DNA from: Montifringilla adamsi
Lineage: Eukaryota > Chordata > Aves > Passeriformes > Passeridae
DNA: 64,000 nucleotides
Assembly: GCA_017590115.1 (NCBI GenBank)
Contig: JAGGNK010006892.1
Span: forward strand, 16,717,736 to 16,781,735
Reading direction: 5' to 3'
Shown here: positions 1 to 12,400 of the stretch, piece after piece
Numbering within the stretch: the stretch's first letter is position 1
Layout: the number at the start of each line of letters is the position of its first letter
Notes under the pieces: generated by a model
Seen by the model: the letters and a program-made list of their open reading frames with translations, nothing else
Told to the model about the DNA's origin: nothing
Databases searched by the model: none
Program-made: the position numbers and the translations under genes

Positions 1-3000
1 GTAACAGTCAACTGAAAAGTGGCAAACAGTGCACTGAGGAACTCAGTAGCAGTTCTTCAGTACAGTTGTCTATTTATTCATTGGTAACATTTGCACAACC
101 ACTCCCATTGTTGCCTTTTTCCCTTTTTCCTAAAAACATTTTATAAAGTCAGGTTTTACTTTAATGGTTGAAGAGGCAAACGCTGTCAGTAATATAGGCA
201 AAGCAGTTACTTCCTTGAGACACGCATGTGTGCTGGCAATACGCAGCTAAACACAGTCTGCACTTTTCCAGTCAGCCATCTAAAGCACTTCCACCCCTTC
301 CTTTAGAATGGCAACTCTGATATGAACTTCACCTTGAGGATAATGATTAAGAAACCAGGACCTCCTTGAGATACGTGGGGTCCCATTTCCAGGGCTCACA
401 AGTACAACAAACTGCTTTCCTAGACAGCATTCACACAAACTTGCTCATGCCATGGTTCACATACTCCAAGAGCTGAAGAATGAGGATCACTTGATGTCGG
501 TGCTTTTAACACACATCAATTTGCAGGAACAATTATGAAGAAAGCCAGGCACAGATACCTGAACCACAGCAAAAGGATTGGGTAATTAAAGTGAATGTTA
601 GAGACTTGAACCCTTCTCTCACCAAATAGGCTTTGAGTCCATCAACACATACAAAAGGTCAGACGCCCAGTAAAAGAGAAGGAAAAGAAAAACCCCAGAA
701 AACCCAAGCTGATGTGCTTGACTGAAGAGCTCAAATACTGTCTTTAGTGGAATGGTGTTTGCATGCTAAGGTCCTGCCAGGCACATGACACCTAATAGCA
801 AGACAAACATCAGCATCTGAGGTTCTGCTAAAGCTCTCACGTGCAGAGGTAGCATGACAAGCCACCTCCAGGCAGTCACCATTGCAGCAGGAGGCACAGC
901 AGCAAGCTTTACGTATTTCAAGAGACATTTACAGAAAAAACAACGTTCAGCTATTACACTGAGTACAGAGAACACACATTTATAGGTACATCTCATCAAC
1001 AAGCTGCTCCCATGCAGAACACTGTTCTAAACCCAAGTGTCACAAACAAGGTTTTCAGCAGTTGCATGCATATGACAGTGAAAGGTCATCTACCTCCTTG
1101 CACATGGGGAAGATGTACTTTCTTGAAACTTGCTAAAGAGACAAAAATCCACTGTTTACAAGTTCCCAAAAAATACATCATGAGGGCTCATAAGAAGCAA
1201 TTACTCATATGCCTATGAAATGATTATTGGTTGACTGAAAATTAGGTCCTAGATACCCTGGTTTTATAACGACAGGGCACCTGAACAAATGCAGCTCCCA
1301 ATTCAATTGAAGGGCCTTGCCCTATCAGATGAATCCTTGAGACTACAGGTCTTACAGAGGAAGATTCCAGCCAGAAAGGATTTCACTTCCCTGTTTGTGG
1401 CTGTACACTTCTGTCAGCCAAGAAAAGCATATGTGGTGCTTAAATACCCAAGACAGTCCCAGAGCTCAGGGCAGAACAGAGGAGCATGAAAGGAGTAGGA
1501 CTTGCTCTTGCATAGCAAAAAGTGCAACAACTTGAATACTGCAAGACATTATTGCTAAAAGCTCGCCAGAGCAAGACACAAAAAAAAAAAAAAAAAAAAA
1601 AATTACCACATTGTATCTGTCACTCAGCTCGGGAACAACCACTGACCACAGTCCAAGTGCCTATTTTGTTTCCATCTTTCCCTGCACTCTGCTACTGTTT
1701 CTCCATAATACCAAAGTTATTTTAAAACACAGATTCATATTTTGTTAAAAGAGGAAATGGGTTTAAGGGACATTGTTGTGCTTAGCTACTGAAACATCAA
1801 ACCCTGAAAGATTTCCCAAAAAAGCCGCAGTGAAACTGTAGGAGACGAATCTATTGTCTGAAATTATCCGCACAGACAATGAAACTGATTGAGAGTATTC
1901 AAATGTATTAGAACTAATCAATTTTAACTTTGACTGAAAACAATTCTAGCAGATTCCAGCTAAAGAAAACTTATCAGTGGGATAGCATTTCTCTCAAGCA
2001 CCTCATCACTTCCCCGCATTCTTTATTTCTTCATTTACAGTATGGGCTCCCACCAGAAGCAACTAGAGGCACAACTGTTTGGAAAATGTGTTCTTCCCTT
2101 TGTTTATTACAGGTGGAACTGATCACATCTTAGAAACCCTGAGGCCTCTTTCCTCAAATCATATGATTTAGAGGAAAATCATTGCTTCATACAAGTTTAA
2201 GAGTCAGGATGTACAAACACAGCCCACTAATTTCCGTACAAGTACCATAAGAGCTTGCTTTATGGGGGTCACAATGATTTGGGTCTGCTGCAATAAGAAA
2301 ACAAAACTCTTCAGAAAAACAGGTTATTCAAGTTAAAGTCAAGGTCTCATAAGAGAAAGAAAAAAAAGCAGACAGCTGTCAGCTAGACAACCAGCCACTA
2401 ATGTTGAGGAGTTTACACAGGGGAGAAACCTAAATTAGCACAGACATTTCAGATCATTCTTACATCATTATTTTCTAGTTATGGGCATCCTGAGTGTTAC
2501 ATCCTACCTCAACACCTAATAAAAAGGTAGGGGGCTAAGTGCAACACTCAGTGGTCACCACTGCCTGAGCAGGCAATTCGTGTTATCTACCCTTGTGCAC
2601 AAGCTCCATTTCAGGAGCAAGATGATCAGGCTGACAAACCCAGCCTGGCTGAGCTACCTGCACTTCCTCCAAAGCTGCATCAGCAACAAGCTCATCTTCA
2701 AAGGCTTCAATTCAGCTCCTATCCTTACACAGACTGACCACTGCTAAGACAAAAGGACATGAAAATGCACTATGAACTCCTGTCCACTGAAGCACAAAAA
2801 TCCCATTACTTTCTAGTTCATTAGGATCACCTCCTAACCATGTAAGCATTTTTTTAGAACTTCTAACCTGAAGTACCTTATTCCAAACTGCCCCAGTATC
2901 AGCAGCCCTACTGCCATACATAAGTAGCAAAAGACTGCAACAACTAATGTAATTGATGTTAATTACCAAAGCAAATACTATTTCCACTAGCAAAGTCTCC

Positions 3001-6000
3001 TACAGTAGCTCAGTCTTAATACAGAGTAGGCACTGCCACAACTGCTTACACTCAGTTTAACCTGAAAACCGGACCACGCGTCACATTTAATAGAAGCAAG
3101 AGCACTTTTGCTTCAAAACCCAGTACCCTGGAGGCTTTTCCTAAAGCATGCAAACAGAGAAGGCCTTTCCATGAGTTCTCTATTCACTAAATCCCTACAA
3201 AAAGGGGAGCAGATTCCTGGCTGTTGTTCAGTAACAAATACCTTAAACAAAGACTGTTTAGAAACATACTAGAAGCTCTGAAGGCATGATACAGTTTCAG
3301 CATGAGTGGAGGTCATCATTACACTAATATACACTTGCTTTGCAGTAGCCCTGCTGGCAAGTACAACTCAATAAAAACAGCTGACCAGCACAGTTAACCT
3401 CAAAATTCTACTGTCTAATGAAGTAAGTTTAGTACCACATTTAGTTACTGTGCAAACACAGAATAGCCTCCAGTTAAACACACAGCACTGATATGAAGAT
3501 GACTGGGGGAATAAAAAAAAAATTAAAAAAAAAAAAATCAAACAAGTCATATAAGCTGGCTAGCTGTCTAAAAGCCAGTGTGCTAGCTTCAGTTTTAAAG
3601 CAAATTTTTCATTCTAAATGTCACCACAACTAAAGCAGTGTTTACTTTAGTGACAAGCAGGGGGCTGCAGAAGAAATTAATATTTAGTCTTGAGAGAAAT
3701 GTAATTATCTTCACAACCCACAGAAAGTATGTGGAATGCAGTTATTACACATCTTAAACTCTACTTAGGTCCACTTAAGAGAATTTATTCTCCTCTACCT
3801 TTCTCTACAGACCACTAGCAGTCAGGGAGATCTAAAAAGAGAAAAAAGGGACCCAGTTTAATTCACCTGCTGTGTTGCTACTGCTGATGTATGAAATTCA
3901 TTGTGCCACAAACCACCAGAACAATGTCAGGATACCAGAGAGCTCAGCATGCAGCAGGTGAAAGGGCACTAGAACTCCCACATCTGTGGGGTTTTTTTCA
4001 TCCAGACATTTCATCTGAGCAAAATTCAACAATTTAACTGTCCAGGGGTTATTGCTCTAGGAACAGCCGAAGACCAAAGATGCAGCAGCTTCAAATACAC
4101 TGGTATAATCTCTATACACAACACCTGGCATACAATAACAGGTACTTTTAGTGAATTTTAATGGCTAAAAGTATCATTCTATATCTGTACCCAAGTCTTT
4201 TTCATCGTGGCAGATTGCAGTATCAGCAACAGCTGCACTGCAGGAAACAAGTTTTTGTTTATTTAAAAACGTATATTACACTAAGTATTTTTCTTCACTA
4301 AAAAACGCTATCTACCTAAAACTAAAATGAGTTAGAGGATTAGTTTAACACATGATTAGACTTGTACCACTCAGATTATAATAATACATCTCTTCTTTGA
4401 AGAATTTCAAAATGCTGTTCTGCCATCAGGCAAGCAATCTGTTCACATGACAACAGAAGAGTATTTCAAATCTAACATAAACAGAATAACACAAATGGCC
4501 AGTGCCTGAACTCTACTAAGAATAAACTGATCAGAAATTGAGATATTTTTACCTAAGGGACATGGTAAAACATTTTGGTGCATACCTAGGCTATACCACT
4601 AAGTGCAGAGAAATTCACCTGCACATAGCAGACTACAATCCACATTTCCACAGATCATAGAGAACACTACTCAGGTTTCAAGGGTCAATACTAATTGGTC
4701 AGTGATACCATCAACTCCTGTTTCACCAGGGAGAACCTGCCCACACATTCAAAAAGTACGAACACCTCTAAATCACAATTGACTTCTACAGTACCTACAC
4801 ACAAGCCAATACAGCAATGCACTCAGCTTAATTTAATGCATCCCACATGAAATAAAAGGAAGACTAAAGATTGTGTCTACAGTTTTGTCACCAGCAAGCA
4901 TCATAAAAACACTGATAGGACAGTCTGGGACTAGAGATAAACAGTGGTCTGTTTAATACAGGACTTATGATTCCACTATAAACCTTGTTACAGTCTTCAG
5001 GGCTAAATTCCCCATGCAAAGTGCTTCTGCCTTATGAGACAAGAAATTGATTCTCACCTGTTTACTTGAGTTTTAAGACCCTGTACAATTTAAAATAAAC
5101 ACTGAAGACTTTTTGCTTATTATCTATCAGAACTTAATTTTTGCCTGTATGGAAGACAACTGAGTATTTTCTGGATATTATAATGCAACTTCTGGGACCT
5201 CCTTAAGAGATCAATCCACCAAGGTCTGTTTTGATAAGAAAACTTCTGAACAAGACTTCTGGATTCAAGAGCCATTAAAAACAAACAAGTTGAATTTTGC
5301 CCTTCCTGACTGCTGCACTGTCCAACCTACCACTCAAGCCACAAACTGAGACTAAACTTGGGGTCCTGATTCAGATGCAAGTCAGATTTACACCAGGATG
5401 CATTACCAGGCCTGTAATAGAAGAATATTACCTACAGCAACATTTACAAAGCAACTCCACCATCTTCAAAAATTTGGAGACCATTTCTAATGTCCTTGAA
5501 GTTATCTCAGCACACTTGTTCCTCCAGGACTAATAAACCAGAAGTCCAACTCTTTTGCAACAACATTAACACATGCAACAAGTGAGGGGCTCAAATCACT
5601 TTACTGGTGATTTTTACTAAATGCACTAGAAGAAATTCCCATTACAGTACTGTTATACATTTAGAACAAGCCACTGATATCAGAGTAGATTCTTGTATTA
5701 CTATGAAACATCCAGGAACTGTATTTCCATGAAAAAAAAAACTTCTAGAAGAAGAAACAATAGCCAGTCTTCACTGAGGATACATTTGGAAAATTGTTCA
5801 TGCCATTACTTTGGTCATCTCAGAAGTATTAACACAGCATTCAAGCCCCTACCACCATACTCCACCTGTATTCCTTTGGTCTTACAAGGCAATAGGGAAG
5901 CTTATTTCCCATCTTGTTGTGGGCTGACCTTGGCTGGACACTTCATGCTCCCTGATCTGTTTTGTAATTCCTCTTCTCAGCAGAACAAGAGACAGAAAAT

Positions 6001-9000
6001 ACCATGAAAAAAAATTCATGGGTCAAGATAAAGGCAGTTTAATAAAGCAAAGGTCACGTTGAGAAGCAAAGGGCAACAAAAAACTTACTCCCTACTTCCC
6101 ACCGGCAGATGTGTCCAGCCACTTCCCAGGAAGTAGGGCTTCAGTACACAGAATGTTGCTCCAGAGCACAAATGTCACAGTAAGTGGCACAAAGCTCTCT
6201 AGAGAGACTGGAAATTTCCTCAACATACATGTTTCATTTCTTACTGGTCTTAAAAGTACAGAAATGTTCTGGTTAAACAGACGAGTGTTTAAGTTTTGTA
6301 TGCTGGATATGTCAAAACAAGTACTAGCTAGCTTTTGTAATAACAAACATTTAATACTGCAGTACAGCTGTGCTGGACAAAGTAATAGCATTTATTAATT
6401 TTTTACATTTTTTAATTTTTACATTTTTTCAAAGCTTCTGAACTGCTTCAGCTTCTAAAACATTTCAGCTGAAAATCGAACATAATTTACCTTTTATTAA
6501 AAAGTCCAAAATGTAAAACATACATAAAGTTTTTCAAACTGAACAGAGCAGGACTGAAGACAGGTAGAAAAGGTGTTTCTACAGATGTAATCACTGCTGC
6601 TACAGTATAATAAACAATGGTGACAGCCATATTTATGCACATGTCAAGGGCCAAGCTAAATCTAGCCTGTAACACACAGCACTATGTTTTGAAATAGTTT
6701 GTTACAAAGTTTCAAGAACACAAAAATTGGCCAGTAGAGAAGCCTTCTTGTAGTCTGAATTATGCCAGAGAGCTTGGGGAAAGAACATTTCTTCTTTCTA
6801 CATCCTCACACTCCAAGACTTCTGGAAGTGTTAGAGCCGTCTTCCCATCCACTGAACTTTTGCAATAGCGCTACATACTGCTTAGAAGTGGGATCAAAAT
6901 TATCCATTTTTATTAACTTATCCAAAATTAGTCTGTCTTTATGCTCCCACAAACATCAGAATTCACTTTTAACAGTGCTTCTCTACCCACAGAAGTCAAG
7001 CAGCTCAACATGTTTATGCCATCTTACACAAAAAGCCATACCACTAACCTACCCTCCCCCCATGCTCTGCACTTCTATTTCTTGCTGTATTTTATTTAGT
7101 TTTCAGCAAGCTTTTCACACTGACCTTAATTTAGAGAACTTCCTATGAACATTCACAAATTCCCACTGTTATTCAGAGAATCCTTAATGACTACCAAAAA
7201 TATGACAGTCAGAACTCACACAATTTAAAACAAGCTGGTTTATCGTTTTCAGTTTAATTTTCCACAAGCCCACACATACAGGTGTTCACATGCTTACCCA
7301 GCACCTTGCTCTGTGGTACACTGATGCTTCCTAGGGAGACAAAACATCTGCAAATCCATCAGCACAGAGAAACCCAGTTCTGAATGCATTTCTGAAGCTG
7401 AATACAGTTAAGTAAAAAAGTCCAAAGGCAACAGAGAACTGCAGTTCCTCATGAGAGACTTCAACATGCTTAAGAAACCGAGGCCTCCTTACTCAGGTAT
7501 TACAAGCTCAAGTCACCTTTGCCTTCGCTCCCACCAGGCTGAGGGAAGAAAACTAATCCAGAGAGTACAGGCAATGTCTATCACCCTTTAAAAGTCAAGA
7601 GATCAAAGCTTTCCTACTAAGCAGCAGTAAATCATTATGAAGTCAACTTAATTTCCAAGTGACACTAAGGAGCTAAGGTTCCTAATCAGGCAACGAAAGC
7701 ATCTCTACTGTAATTTGCTGTTACACTACCTGCACTTTGTCCTATCCTTCACATACCAATACTCCTTATGACTCAAAATTTACCCGTCACGAGGCAAAGA
7801 TGCGAAAAGGTATTGAGAAACTTGTACAGCTATGTATAAGGGGATGGATTTCAGACAGCAAATTGGACACAGCTGCTCTTTAGTAATAGCACTGTCAGGA
7901 TCAAGTTCTTGGTAGCATAGTAACACACTACTTTTCTGTAAAATTTAGCCATATCAGAACAGAATCCCTTCTGGAAAACCTAAACTACAGACTCTGCCAA
8001 CCCTCTATTCCCTGTTTTTCCTTCTTAAAGCAGGGAAAGCACAAATAATCTCTGCACAGGAAACTCTTAAACTCATCCCTCAATTAGTCAAGGAAAAATA
8101 AAGCAAGAAAACCTTCACTGTTGCTACCCACATAGAATAAGGAAGATACTGAGAAAATGTGTCATTTAACTGCTCCTAAACCGTTTCCCAGACAAGTACG
8201 TAACAAGTTAAAGTTGAGGAGAAAACCACCTATAAATAAGTGGCTGTGGTGCCCAGAACATCAGCACTCTTCCAGAGGATATTCTTAGAATTGCCCTTGG
8301 TAATACACACAATAAACCAGACAATGTAAATTATCACTTCAGCAGGATATAAAACGCCTCTCTTTTCATAAAGGTACTCATTGTGTAAACTGTTCTTTGA
8401 ACAATAACCCAAACATCTGCATTAACGAATAGAAGCCTGCTAAACAATGCCCCTCTTCAGTCATGACAGGAGCCATCTGTTCATCCAGCTAACCCCAGGC
8501 AAGTGCGGCAAGCACCACCACAACTTGCTCACGTTATGCATCCTTGTACTCCATGTTTCAGTCCATATCATTCGTGTTTCCAAACTGCAACGACACTGGT
8601 GGCATTAATCATACCACCAGAAGTATTAACACACACCCCTACATTAAAGGCTCCAAACAGATAAGAAAATGACCTCCAGCCTTCAATTAAAAAACACAAG
8701 TGGACCATCGCCTTTTACGCACAGGGATGCCACCTTGCAGTTTCTGTAGTCACTCTTGTCCTGCTGGATTCACCTTCTCTTTTCTTCCTTCCTATTCTAT
8801 ACATTTTTAATGTAGCTGTTGTTTCAACCAAATGCCACTTTTTAAGGGGACACTTCATGGAGTTTACTGGATTCTACTCAAAACTCCCGCTAAATTTTCA
8901 CAGGTTAACCCTTGCATCCAGAAATACTCGAGTAGGTCCTGTTGTTCCAAAATTCAGCGCCCTACTGAAGTGAATACCTTTTCATGCATCTTGCCCACGC

Positions 9001-9268
9001 AGCTCTACCAGCTCCCTACTCTCACTACTGTCGAGGGAAGCAGCTCATCACTTGCTGCTGCTGCTGGATTCGCCCGTGCACTGGCCAGACCCTGGTACCC
9101 AGCAGAGACAAGAAAACCAGCCGTCTCGGCGGACACACGTTTTATTGTGTTGAAACCCGGCGTGGGCAGGGCCGAGAGACAAGGGAGAGAGACCCGAGCC
9201 CTCCCAGCCCACGGCTGCGCGGTGCTCGGCTGCCGCCCGTAAGGAGAGAAGCGAGGACTGCTCCGTAC
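1..9268 (-). other. ATP8A2 intron 2 (partial)
   Basis: AT-rich, stop-dense sequence without a recognisable exon. The short open frames are scattered on both strands, lack splice sites in register, and resemble no family I know. Poly-A runs occur at 1580-1602 and about 3513-3537. I looked on the minus strand for the next ATP8A2 exon and did not see it, so this intron is longer than 9.2 kb. Confidence 0.8.
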
Positions 9269-9413
9269 CTGACCCAGTTGTCGCGGAACTTGCTCTGTTG
9301 GGGCTGGTTCAAGTAAATGGTGCGGGCTGGTGCCTCGTCCAGATCCGCCGCGGACGTGGCTCCGGACATCTCATCATCCGCCTTCTTATAGCCCGAGGTG
9401 GAACAGACAGGTC
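9269..9413 (-). CDS. ATP8A2: ATP8A2 coding exon 2
   Basis: A 145-base exon is bounded on the minus strand by a ctctccctgcag acceptor and a CAG-gtacgg donor. It enters in phase 1 and leaves in phase 2, so the last codon (AG plus one base) would become Ser of the conserved STAKY block at the start of exon 3. Residues 28-74 include GYKKADDEM (34-42), [12 protein letters not shown] (53-64) and KFRDNWV (68-74). Met42 is an in-frame ATG (9369-9367) and corresponds to the start of the shorter human ATP8A2 form that I recall. Trp73 sits where human has Gln and ATP8A1 has His. The codon is TGG, so it could be a CpG decay of a CGG Arg codon, as in invertebrate relatives that have NRIS here. Confidence 0.93.
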
Positions 9414-12400
9414 CTGCAGGGAGAGCGCGGAGGGGAGGCGGTCAGCGAGGGGCCGCACCCAGCGGAGCCGGGCCGGCAGCTCCCGGGGCCGCGCCGCGGG
9501 GAAGGGCCGCGGGTGGGCGGCGGCTGCGAGCGCGCCCTGCCCGGTGTTTACCACAGCGGCGGCTGTAAATAATGCGTGTCCGGGGAGGGGGCGGCGGGGC
9601 GGCCGCAGCCAGCTGGCGGCGGGGACGGCGCGGGGCNNNNNNNNNNNNNNNNNNNNNNNNNNNNNNNNNNNNNNNNNNNNNNNNNNNNNNNNNNNNNNNN
9701 NNNNNNNNNNNNNNNNNNNNNNNNNNNNNNNNNNNNNNNNNNNNNNNNNNNNNNNNNNNNNNNNNNNNNNNNNNNNNNNNNNNNNNNNNNNNNNNNNNNN
9801 NNNNNNNNNNNNNNNNNNNNNNNNNNNNNNNNNNNNNNNNNNNNNNNNNNNNNNNNNNNNNNNNNNNNNNNNNNNNNNNNNNNNNNNNNNNNNNNNNNNN
9901 NNNNNNNNNNNNNNNNNNNNNNNNNNNNNNNNNNNNNNNNNNNNNNNNNNNNNNNNNNNNNNNNNNNNNNNNNNNNNNNNNNNNNNNNNNNNNNNNNNNN
10001 NNNNNNNNNNNNNNNNNNNNNNNNNNNNNNNNNNNNNNNNNNNNNNNNNNNNNNNNNNNNNNNNNNNNNNNNNNNNNNNNNNNNNNNNGAGCCCCCCGCC
10101 CCGCGGGGATGGGCCGGGCCACGCCCCGGGAGCGCCGCCCCCGCTCCCGCCGTGCCAGCGCCGCTCCCGCCGGGAATCGCCGGGCGGCCCCCCCGCGCCC
10201 CGTATCCCCCACCTCCAGCCTCCTGGGCTCCGTGCGAGGGAGGCAGCCAGCATCCTGCGCACCGCCGCGGGGCTCCGGGGCCACTCGGCTCCTTGGCGCT
10301 GCCCGCCCGCGCTCAGCGCATCCCGAGCCCAAAGCCGCGCTCAGGGAGCGGCGCAGCATCTCCGCCACAGCTCTCAGACCCTCACGGCGGGACCGAGCTG
10401 CCTTCCCCCGCCCCGGGCACCGTACGGGGGCTACGGCCGAGCATCTGGAGAGTCTGTCCCTAAAGCTAAGGCTCAGACTAAATTGATAAAAAAATACTGT
10501 CTTGCTTTACACGTGCAACTTCAAAGCTTTGACTTTAAGCGGCAGAAGCATAAAGTAATTTTCATTTCCCACTGGCTCTGGAGTGAATTGAGTTCCATAA
10601 GCATTGTTTACTTTTACATTAAAAGAATGCAAAAACATAAGGGAAAGGAGCTAGCTATTCTCTCTGTCAAAGCCTCAAAACATTAATGAAGTTGTGGAGA
10701 CATTTATTGCTTTCCCCTTCCCTCCTGAGCCATGGAGATACTTTAATTTAGTTGAGCTGTATATATTAGATAAGAATTTATCAGCTTATTAAATGAGCCA
10801 TGGACTTGCTAGCACAGGTAGCTCTAGACAAGCATATGACAACTTGTTTCATAAAAATCTAGTAAAGGTGTTATGTTAGCGTTATTTGAGAACTTCGTTC
10901 AAAGGTTAACAGAAGCAATGAACTGTCCTGTGAAGCTGTAAAGCAGTAAATCTACTGTAAAGCCAAATCTATTCCTGATTTCTGTATGAAGCTAAGATGA
11001 CACTGCAACAAGCTGATCTGATCAGATAGTGGCTAAAAGAACTCCTACAATGAATAGGAGAGGCCCCTGAAAGTACATCCTCCTTAACTAAAGTTGGAGG
11101 GAAAATTTTCAGTCCTATACAACCTTAGCATATCGAACACCTAGGTATTTGTACTGTGTGAAAACTTGTCCTGTTTAACAGCACACACTTTTAAGCTAAC
11201 ATCCCACTCACCTCAGACCTTCCCAAGCCTTGGTTCTGTATTGCCAGAGCTAACAGGCTCGGTATTCTCCAGGCGTCAGCCACTGGAGGGCAACGTTCCC
11301 ATTCCTCGTACACCACGGTCATGCACACAGCCTTTGCGGGGCCGGTAAAGCCGATGTAATTAACAGACTGATGTGCTTTCAACAGCACCGCCTCTTGCCC
11401 AAGGCAAGTGTTGCACACTGTGAAGTCATTCTTTGGAGACATTAGGCTGACTTGCAAGTTCGAGGCTAAATAATTGATTTTCTTTCATTCCAGTTGATAC
11501 CAATTCAGACAGCAAAAATATGCCAGCTTGATCATTTTTACTTTGTGCAAAGAGACAAATTCAGAAAGTGAAATATGAAGACTGGAGACTATGCAAGGCT
11601 ATGCCATTATGATACTATATTAAGTTACTCAGCCTGAAGAACCTTGCCATGACATAGAAGACCACTCAGGCTTGCTGAATGGATATTTTCCCCTTCAGAA
11701 AAACAGAACTAAATGCACTACTGGATATTTGTTGTCCTTTCCCATTGATTTCATGTTGTGTAACTGCAAAGGAGATCAAACAACAATACTCTCTTAAGAG
11801 CATTAAGTGCAAGGAAGCCGCTTTCATCAGTTTTCCTAATCAAGTGCCAGAACAGCAGTGCAATTATTCTAGAACAAACATGCTGTAAAAGTAGTTGGTT
11901 TTTTACAGAGACCTTATTTATTTGGGGGTTTTTTTCATAACATTCTCTGATGTTTGAAATCTTCCTGCTGACTAGTTCTCCTTGCTGCAAAGTATTATGA
12001 AGCTGTCCCACAACTTTAAGGATTAACTGAGTCAATACAGCTGATGAAGTTCAGAGGTATTTAGGTTTAATTAACGTACTATCCTTTTGGCTGCTCTCTT
12101 CAAGACAGGTGCCTCAGGGACAACTGGTCTCATTCTTTAGATGCACTGAAATATTTCCAAAGCAGACTTACAAGGATGTAGAAACAGCTGTAATAGGTTT
12201 TGGGTTTTGAAAGTGGCTCAAGGCAGCTGCTTCAACTCTTAGTGGAATAATGCTCATTTTGGAAGATTATCCAATAATCCTGCCCATCAGGAATGCCTTC
12301 CACCTCCCTCCCTGTTACTAAGCAGATCACACCCAAAAGCCTGCAGAGAGTGGCCTTTACTACTGGCTGTAGATCCTCTCCTTTCCCTGCATTTCCAAAA

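Larger units (their letters stand above)
9131..10455. promoter_or_regulatory. GC-rich CpG island over ATP8A2 exon 2, probable internal promoter
   Basis: Composition changes abruptly from AT-rich intron to dense G+C with many CG dinucleotides, covering exon 2 and about 1 kb upstream of it on the minus strand. The middle is an assembly gap. An island this large around an internal exon, with an in-frame Met just inside that exon, suggests a second promoter making an N-terminally shorter ATP8A2. The island and the exon are seen directly; the promoter role is inferred. Confidence 0.65.

Noticed and set aside
1..9268. ATP8A2 exon 3
   Set aside because: I searched the minus-strand translations for the STAKYS / FLPRFLYEQ block and did not find it.
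9298..10686. Long open frames on both strands through the gap region
   Set aside because: They are open only because N codons are not stops and flanks are GC-rich. No family resemblance except the true exon 2.
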